Below, piece by piece: positions 58,162-64,000 of a stretch of 64,000 nt of DNA. How positions within the stretch are numbered: position 1 is the stretch's first letter; every line of letters begins with the position of its first letter. The stretch comes from Periglandula ipomoeae IasaF13 (lineage: Eukaryota; Ascomycota; Sordariomycetes; Hypocreales; Clavicipitaceae): contig AFRD01000034.1 of the NCBI GenBank assembly GCA_000222875.2, positions 1-64,000 of the forward strand, written 5' to 3'. A program made the position numbers and the translations under genes. The notes below the pieces were generated by a model. It saw only the letters and a list, made by a program, of their open reading frames with translations. It searched no databases and had not been told where the DNA came from.

Positions 58162-59789
58162 ATGGACGTGATTCCAATTCCCCTCGTCGACCAAATACGG
58201 CCGCTCAACAACACGCGCACGCGCACCTTCTTCCTCATCAACGCCTGTCTGGATGAACAGTTACTCAAGGGCTCCCTGGATGATCTCATCCGAAATCACT
58301 GGCGGAGGTTGGGAGGTCGGATAATCCAGCGGCAAGAGGATCATCGTCTCGAGTACCATGTTCCCAGGTCATTCGACAAGGATCATGTCCTGTTTCACTG
58401 GTCCTCCCAGACGGGCGCGGGGTCAATTGACGAGGTAGCTGGAGAACTTAGGTCGTTCAACACGGAAAAGGGCCCTGTGATACTTCCCTCCGTGGAGACA
58501 ATAGATTCGTGGTTCAGGCCTTCGGACTGGCCCTTCGATCGAGCTGATGATTCCCCCGACGGCCCGTTGCTGTATGTCAACTTGCCGTTGTTCACTGATG
58601 CTAGCGTTATTTGCATCAGTCTTCCTCACGTCGTTACGGATCAGATGGGCCTGGCAAATATCATAAAAGCCTAGACAGGGCTAGCTGCTGGCGAGAAGCC
58701 TCCGCCTCTGCTGGGAGATGACGGAGAAGATCTCCTCCCAGGAAGCGATCGTGACTATGCCGATTATCCCAGTGAGGAGACTTTCCAGATAGGCAAGCAG
58801 CGCGTGTACAGATGGGGAGAATATCTTTTCGTGTTGCTGTTCTTCATCCTCGATCTGATTATGAACCCCAAGGAGAGTTCATTTATTCTTTTTCTGCCGC
58901 TAGCTCTGGTCCAATCGTTGAAGGATCGACATTCGCATGCATTAGCGCAAAAGCACGGCGCCGATTGCCCATCCATCAGTAACGGAGATATTGTCACTGC
59001 TATTCTCGTCAAAGTTCGTCTCCGTTCTCTATCGTTTCTTCATTCGAGATAGTTCGGCGCGAGGCTAATTCTGCCCACTCTAGTTTGCTCGGATGAACAA
59101 GACCAAGCCTGGTATGGTTTCTGTGGTACAGACAATAAGCCGTAGGTTCCATCATATCTTTCAGTGATCACTTTACGCTTACACCGGGTCGGCAACTTTC
59201 CACCATCAGTCCACGGCCGGGTTCCCAATCTCAAAAACGGACAGTCTGGCAACTTCATCCATAATGCCGCTCACCATGCCATCAGCCGGCTCACCATGAA
59301 CTCCTCTACCTCCATCAGCGAGATCGCCTATGCAAATCGCACCGCCACTCAAGAATCCCTGGACCCTCGCGATATCGAAATCAGTATGACTGCTGAGAGA
59401 GAAAGCCCGTCGCGATCAAGCTCATCACATATGCGAGCCCTTTGAAATGTCGTACAATGTATCCAATTGGTCTTCGGCTTGGCAAGATATTGATTTCGGT
59501 CCGCACATTAAAGGTGCGACAAAGAACGATGACACCAAACAAAAGCCCAAGTTCATAGTACTAGGCCAAGCCATCCAGCGAGGTACTCCAAAACGATGTG
59601 AGTCTGTCTCGTTCGATTATCTCGGCCTCTCGCATTTTCTTCATGCTAACGTTGAATTTCGTAACAGTTTCAGCTTTTGTGATGTCGAGAACTGAACAAG
59701 GCTTCTGGGTAGACTTTGGTACCTCGACTCGTGCCATGGCTATGGTGAAGGAGTACCTGGCCAAGGATCCCCTTTTAGCGAGTTTTTGA
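58162..59789 (+). pseudogene. BAHD-type (HXXXD) acyltransferase with a nonsense codon and a probable frameshift
   Basis: The ATG at 58162 opens a frame typical of the fungal HXXXD transferases related to secondary-metabolite O-acyltransferases. The motif ISLPHVVTDQMG supplies the catalytic His and Asp. A TAG at 58672-58674 falls after IIKA, at a position where relatives have Trp; the frame continues TGLAAGEKPPPLLG. Later segments are recognisable: NGDIVTAI, LKNGQSGNFIHNAAH, VSNWSSAWQDIDFG and, after an intron with donor GTGAGT at about 59599, GFWVDFGTSTRAMAMV to the stop at 59789. Between about 59390 and 59400 a GA dinucleotide run appears to have changed length, putting NFIHN and VSNWS in different frames. 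Two independent lesions indicate a non-functional gene as read. Two more introns (after about 59014, and about 59140) are approximate. Confidence 0.78.
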
Positions 59790-61641
59790 GAGAAAATTAA
59801 TGGTTCGTAGAGATGCAGCAGCTCATCAGTAGAACTATAGATGAAAGGTTTCCCAGATTATTGTCAGGAGGCGTAAAGCCAGACGCTTTCGAGGTCGGAC
59901 GTAAGAAATGACGGTTGTTACGGTGCGTCCTCTGCTGGAATATTGAGATGATATAGTTGTTAACTGCTCATAATACGGATATACGCGCAGTGAAAGTGTC
60001 CGAGTTGTGGCGCTCACACCGTTAGGCTGGCTAATCACTTTCCCAAGGAACTCGGGCAGTCATGACGAAGCGGCATGTTCATTAACATCATTGCGGCAAG
60101 GCGTGATGGGCAAGTATGTGGAACTGTAGGCAACTTGGCCTTGACGTCAGATGCATTCTCGAGTCCATAGCGACTTTCTTTGGCATATTCATAATCCGAA
60201 GCGTCTCGATTATTCAAACCTCTCTGCATAGCAGTGAAATTGGCGAGAAAACTGGTCGAGTCACAGGGGGTTCAGTTAAGTTCGCAACGTCGACTATGTC
60301 GTTCCTTGTGTGATTCAAGGACAAATGTGCTTCCGTTCGCGATATTGAATACTACAGGATGCTCCAAGGTCCGGGGCCTGAGAGTAACATTGGAGGGCTT
60401 CCGGAGGCAGCTGTTTGCCATCATTGGTCTATGCAAGCCCGAAGAGATCGTCAGCTAACCAGTCGTCGAAGAAGCAAGGTGTCCAGGACGAAATGTGCAT
60501 GTAGGTTGGATATTCCAACTGGAGTCCCAGGGGCGTCGGCGAGTCTCATCTCATCATCAACTTGAACCCGTACCAGCACATCTCGCGCGTCTCCTACAAT
60601 CCTATGATGAATTACGGCTCCAGTAAAGAGAACCGTAAAGTCCAATGTTGTCATCCAAAATTTCAAGCCTGATTCCTTCGTGGAAGAAACTCGGCCAACT
60701 TTTGCCCCATTTGTCCCTCACACAATTTGTGATGTATCACAAAAGATCCAGAGTGTTCCGCTTGGTCCTGAGCTGATTCGTCCCAAAATGCGACTACATC
60801 TGTGCATGCTTTTTCTCGTTTGCAGATTTCAAAGCAAGGGGAAAAAATCTTCTCTCGGTGTGAATAAAGATACTCAATCGACTTCATGCGGCGCGGTGTG
60901 GAAACGTGATGTCGCGAAAAAAGGGAGCAAAAGCTTCGGACGTGGTCTGTTGGGCAGCATCGGCCATATTAAAAAAGCCCGGAGCAATAGATCTACCAGC
61001 GCCGGAGCCTCATCAAACCAACGGAAGCTGTGCTCCGACAACGTCCTTGTCGCTCGTACTTTGTTGTCCACGGGCGGGGCGACGGGCGGCAGGCGGCCCT
61101 GGGGCTTGGCCTGTTTTCTGGTCAGTCTAACACGTCTGGATGGCTCGCAGCTGGTCCAGTGGACCACGGCCCATGAGCTTCCTTCATGGAACATTGCAGC
61201 TCTGTAGAGCCAGTGAGTGGGTTTGGTGTCAAGGTTGGGGTCATGGACGGAGCAACTGGAAGCAGCAGTATCGACAGCGAAACTGTGCAGCATCGGGCCA
61301 GCTCCTTTGAATCCATCATTGTCGAGAGTCCCCTGCCAAGGAGGACTGTGCGCTTGCCACAAGAATGACCACGACAGCAAAACAGATCGCGCCGTTATGC
61401 TGACGTGGCTGGAACTGTCTTGAGGAGCCGACAAGCCTTGAACCCTTTCTTCATTTTCCGTTGATCCATCTCTGCTCTTCTCGTTTGGCCGTTGATATTG
61501 TATTGGCATGTCGCATATTAAAGAGTAATACTAATTACTATCCAGACAAGACAACCAAGCCCTCCACTGCCAGGGTCCTGGGTTTTGCGGGGCATCGAGG
61601 ACGCAAAGTTCAAGGGCGGGGCAATCAGGGCAGCTGTAAAA
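59790..61641. other. Gene-poor interval
   Basis: 1.85 kb. Two opposing ORFs (60680-61207 plus, 60874-61509 minus) overlap and neither has a recognisable motif, so no gene is called. Confidence 0.35.
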
Positions 61642-62040
61642 TCAGCACATCGAAAGCAAGTTGACGTAAGAAGCCGCACCTTGTTCAAGACAAGCAATCA
61701 AAGCAACAATTGAGACCCATGAATTGTGTACCGTGCATCCTTGTGGCGAACAGCGTGCGCGTCTGAACAAGAGCCAGCGTGGCCTGCCGCGAGCCGAGGA
61801 AAGATTGATGTTGTGATCCAACTTGCGAGAAAGCCTCTTTAACAGGCGGGGCAAGGTGGGGAGGGATTCTTTTGGACATCGAACATAATAATGTTCCATG
61901 TTCTTGTCATGGAGACCGATTGGATGAGTTGCAGCAATTTCCATCAGCCTTTGTACGAATTTGACCGTCTTCGCGGAAAACTCTTTGATTCGTCTATCTG
62001 CAATCCAGTTTCCCCATAATTCCGCCAGCGCGATCGACAT
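61642..62040 (-). CDS. Hypothetical ORF, 132 residues
   Basis: Starts at an ATG (62040). The first 80 residues (WGNWIADRRIKEFSAKTVKF, HPIGLHDKNMEHYYVRCPKE, LPRLLKRLSRKL) have the look of a genuine folded protein, with balanced hydrophobic and charged residues. The later residues look random, suggesting that an intron or the true end lies near residue 85. I do not recognise the family, and no neighbour informs the role. Confidence 0.3.
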   Translation of the reverse strand: MSIALAELWGNWIADRRIKEFSAKTVKFVQRLMEIAATHPIGLHDKNMEHYYVRCPKESLPTLPRLLKRLSRKLDHNINLSSARGRPRWLLFRRARCSPQGCTVHNSWVSIVALIACLEQGAASYVNLLSMC

Positions 62041-63632
62041 TGCTACTGTTCAGTAGCGGCGTCCAGCCGGGTATCTGCATCAGCCCGAGGCCTTGGAAAC
62101 CAGACGTCGACATCATGGCTGAAGCCTTATTACTTAGAGCGCGCCGGTTGTGTAATTTCTTCTGCGTCTTCTTTTTTCCAGGGAGTGCAGACTAATGATA
62201 CGCCCAACACAGAATTGCCGTCCGCATGCTCCTCTTGTCGAAGAATTGGTATGTTGGAACAGCTATCCTCTGCTTTCTCTTGCTTGGCTTTCGATTCAGG
62301 TCCAGAATGCTCTAAGTTGGCATCGCGACGAACAGCGCATGCGCCACACCCAGAGGCTCCATCGCAGTGCTGCAACTTGGGGTCTCTAGCAGAACCCTTG
62401 TAGAGGAGTGGATACTTCGTACTCGTTGTGCCTCTGACAGGTTCCTAGTTCAGGGACTTCCGCCGCCACCAGCGACACCAAGAGGGGACACCTCACTTGA
62501 GCTTCGCCGGCGAGCAAGACGTGGCGTAACATCATTCTTCTTTTCTCCGTCCAGCACCTCCTTGTTTGTAATTCGTCTTCGCGACTATCGACGAGTGGCG
62601 GCCAGCAGCCCGTATTCCGAAAGCTCGAGCAGGAATTGCCGAGCGTTCCTTGCTGATCTTGCCAAGGGTTCAGAATCTGCCGCGTAACTAGCCACAGGTT
62701 GTGGCAAAAAGCATCCAAGCGAAGAGCTTCGGGTCGATCACGGCGCGTGGTCCAACGACACCAGCAAACCAGGCAATCACCTGACTAGCAGGCCCCGCGA
62801 GCCCTGGGTGCCCCCAAAGGACCCCCGAAGAGATGTCAACCATAATATTGAGAAAAAAATTCAACACAAAACAAGAGGCATAAGAGGGGATGCAGGAGCT
62901 TGGTGTTCTAGAAAAGCGGACCCAGCACCTTCTCCGTAAGCGCGGCTTTGTTGGGTCGGCCTATCACGGCTGCTAAGGAGCATTTGCTCCGGGCTCGCAG
63001 GTTGCGTGCCCAACTCAAATCGGATCAGATGTTGCTGCTCCAGCACAGCAGAATGCAGGTGGTGCACGAGTTTTATCAGGTCGAAATGGCTCGCCTGCGC
63101 CTTTCCCGCTGCTGTCTTCCCCTTCTGGGCGGTTCCAGAGCCTCCCTTTACCGTCCTTGTTGTCATCTCTGCCTGCCTTCCAAGGCGGCCCTGTGGTTGC
63201 TTCTGCCCGTTGTACAAGTCCTGGCTCTGGGACAGACCGCGTCCTTGACTGGCCCATTCATTGCTTGACCCGACTTCCTGCCAGGCTCAGCTGCCAGCGC
63301 CTATACCTGCTTGCTCATTAAGCTCCGGCCAAGGCCCGGACGGTGGCAACCGTTGCTGTTTCTGTTCCGTGCGGATGGCTGTTTGCCCTGCCCGATGCCT
63401 CTGCTCCTATATCAATCTGGCTCAGACAATTTGCCCCTCGAGGTACCACCCATTGAACTTTTTGATCATATTATTCAGTACTTACGGTGTCCCTACGCAT
63501 ATATCTGGGCTCCTCCAGTGCGTGGCGCAATCAGTCTCATGTCACCATATCTCGACATCTCTTCCATCCATGATATTGCATCAGCTTGAAGACACTGCGA
63601 CAGGTGGTGGCCCGATCCTCTAGTCACGATAA
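62041..63632. other. Gene-poor interval
   Basis: Overlapping short frames on both strands (62367-62718, 62861-63268). One plus frame at 63430-63480 has an F-box-like LPLEVPPIELFDHIIQYL, too short to call. Confidence 0.3.
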
Positions 63633-63830
63633 ATGTGCAAGGAGCATACGGCTGAATGCCCAGTCTGCGGGAAAGAGTATCTTGTCTATGTCGCATTCTG
63701 TCATCTTTTTCATCCGCCGCTGATATCCTGCCCCAACGGCCTCATCACCGTACGTGACGACATGCGTGAGGGCCAGTGTCCTAGCCCTGTCTGTCCGAAC
63801 AGTTTGCGCGGTGGTTGTCGGGTCATGTAA
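63633..63830 (+). CDS. Small Cys-rich ORF (possible zinc-binding), 65 residues
   Basis: An ATG at 63633 opens a frame with seven Cys spaced as CK..., CPVCGKEY, FCHLF, CPNG, CPSPVCPN and GGC, ending GGCRVM. The CxxC pairs suggest metal binding, and short Cys-rich proteins of this general look (beginning MCxxxxxxYxC) are frequent in hypocrealean genomes. It may be complete or the last exon of a longer gene. No homologue can be named. Confidence 0.35.
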   Translation: MCKEHTAECPVCGKEYLVYVAFCHLFHPPLISCPNGLITVRDDMREGQCPSPVCPNSLRGGCRVM

Positions 63831-64000
63831 CACCTATATGATCCAGTCCAGGAGATCAACCCACACCTGAGGAGCAGTCAGGAAGGAGAACGAATTCATA
63901 ACGAAGAACGATCTGGGGGCTGTCGGCGGCTGGTCGCCTTGCGCATTGGCGAAAGCATCCTATGCTTGGCTTAGAGTTTCTCGGTGCTGATCGACACTTC

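Noticed and set aside
60680..61509. Opposing ORFs of 175 and 211 codons
   Set aside because: They overlap on opposite strands, neither has a recognisable domain, and composition does not favour either.
1..64000. Nuclear recoding of TGA as Trp
   Set aside because: Normal genes here end in TGA (for example the FHA-kinase at 4138 and DUF6536 at 17224), and TAG and TAA also interrupt frames, so a changed code does not explain the pattern.
1..64000. CRISPR arrays, tRNA and rRNA genes
   Set aside because: No array-like repeats with spacers were seen, and no convincing tRNA or rRNA sequence was noticed; a tRNAscan run would be needed to exclude single tRNAs.

Overview
This window looks like nuclear DNA of a filamentous ascomycete (Pezizomycotina, most likely a sordariomycete; that last step is inference). 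The support is: short introns of about 50-100 nt with GTRAGT donors and CTRAC-like branch sites; genes on both strands without operons; TATA boxes roughly 100-125 nt upstream of some start codons; and families typical of these fungi, namely F-box and 2EXR proteins, the family starting MGTRG, DUF6536, Dal5-type MFS, an Alt a 1-like secreted protein, tyrosinase and a GPI-anchored cell-wall protein. I see no rRNA, tRNA, CRISPR array, or intact transposon.

Layout. 0.2-6.5 kb: a basic nuclear-type protein, an FHA-protein kinase, and an MGTRG-family gene followed in the same frame by an F-box ORF. 6.8-11.8 kb: a SulP/STAS transporter (minus) and a fatty-acid desaturase (plus), with an unresolved membrane-protein remnant between them. 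14-19.6 kb: an F-box protein, a stand-alone B3/B4 editing-domain protein and a DUF6536 membrane protein. 21-22.6 kb: a second FHA-kinase, a paralogue of the first that has lost key catalytic residues. 25-31 kb: three secreted proteins (alpha-carbonic anhydrase, Alt a 1-like, tyrosinase). 33.6-43.8 kb: an F-box gene, a fungal membrane protein of unknown function, a Dal5-like MFS transporter, an APH-like kinase and a methyltransferase in tandem, a small secreted protein and a 2EXR gene. 45-52 kb: a GPI-anchored protein, an unknown protein and an amino-acid permease. 56-60 kb: a ketoreductase next to a BAHD-type acyltransferase. The rest is gene-poor.

The most striking property is the number of single lesions. 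About fourteen recognisable genes each read as a good family member except for one or two defects. Nonsense codons interrupt SulP, MFS (two), the acyltransferase, the methyltransferase, the APH-like kinase, one F-box gene, the 2EXR gene and the MGTRG/F-box unit. Four of these stops fall where the family has tryptophan. Single-base frame losses affect the desaturase, carbonic anhydrase, Alt a 1-like protein, tyrosinase and ketoreductase, and the amino-acid permease has an internal deletion. Other genes (both FHA-kinases, DUF6536, B3/B4, the 446-aa F-box protein, the small secreted and GPI proteins) are clean. Either this is a decaying accessory or RIP-affected region, or the assembly has many residual errors; re-sequencing would separate these.

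I do not see a clearly new multi-gene system. The best leads are the active/degenerate FHA-kinase pair, the lesion pattern, the MGTRG plus F-box architecture, and the ketoreductase-acyltransferase remnant.
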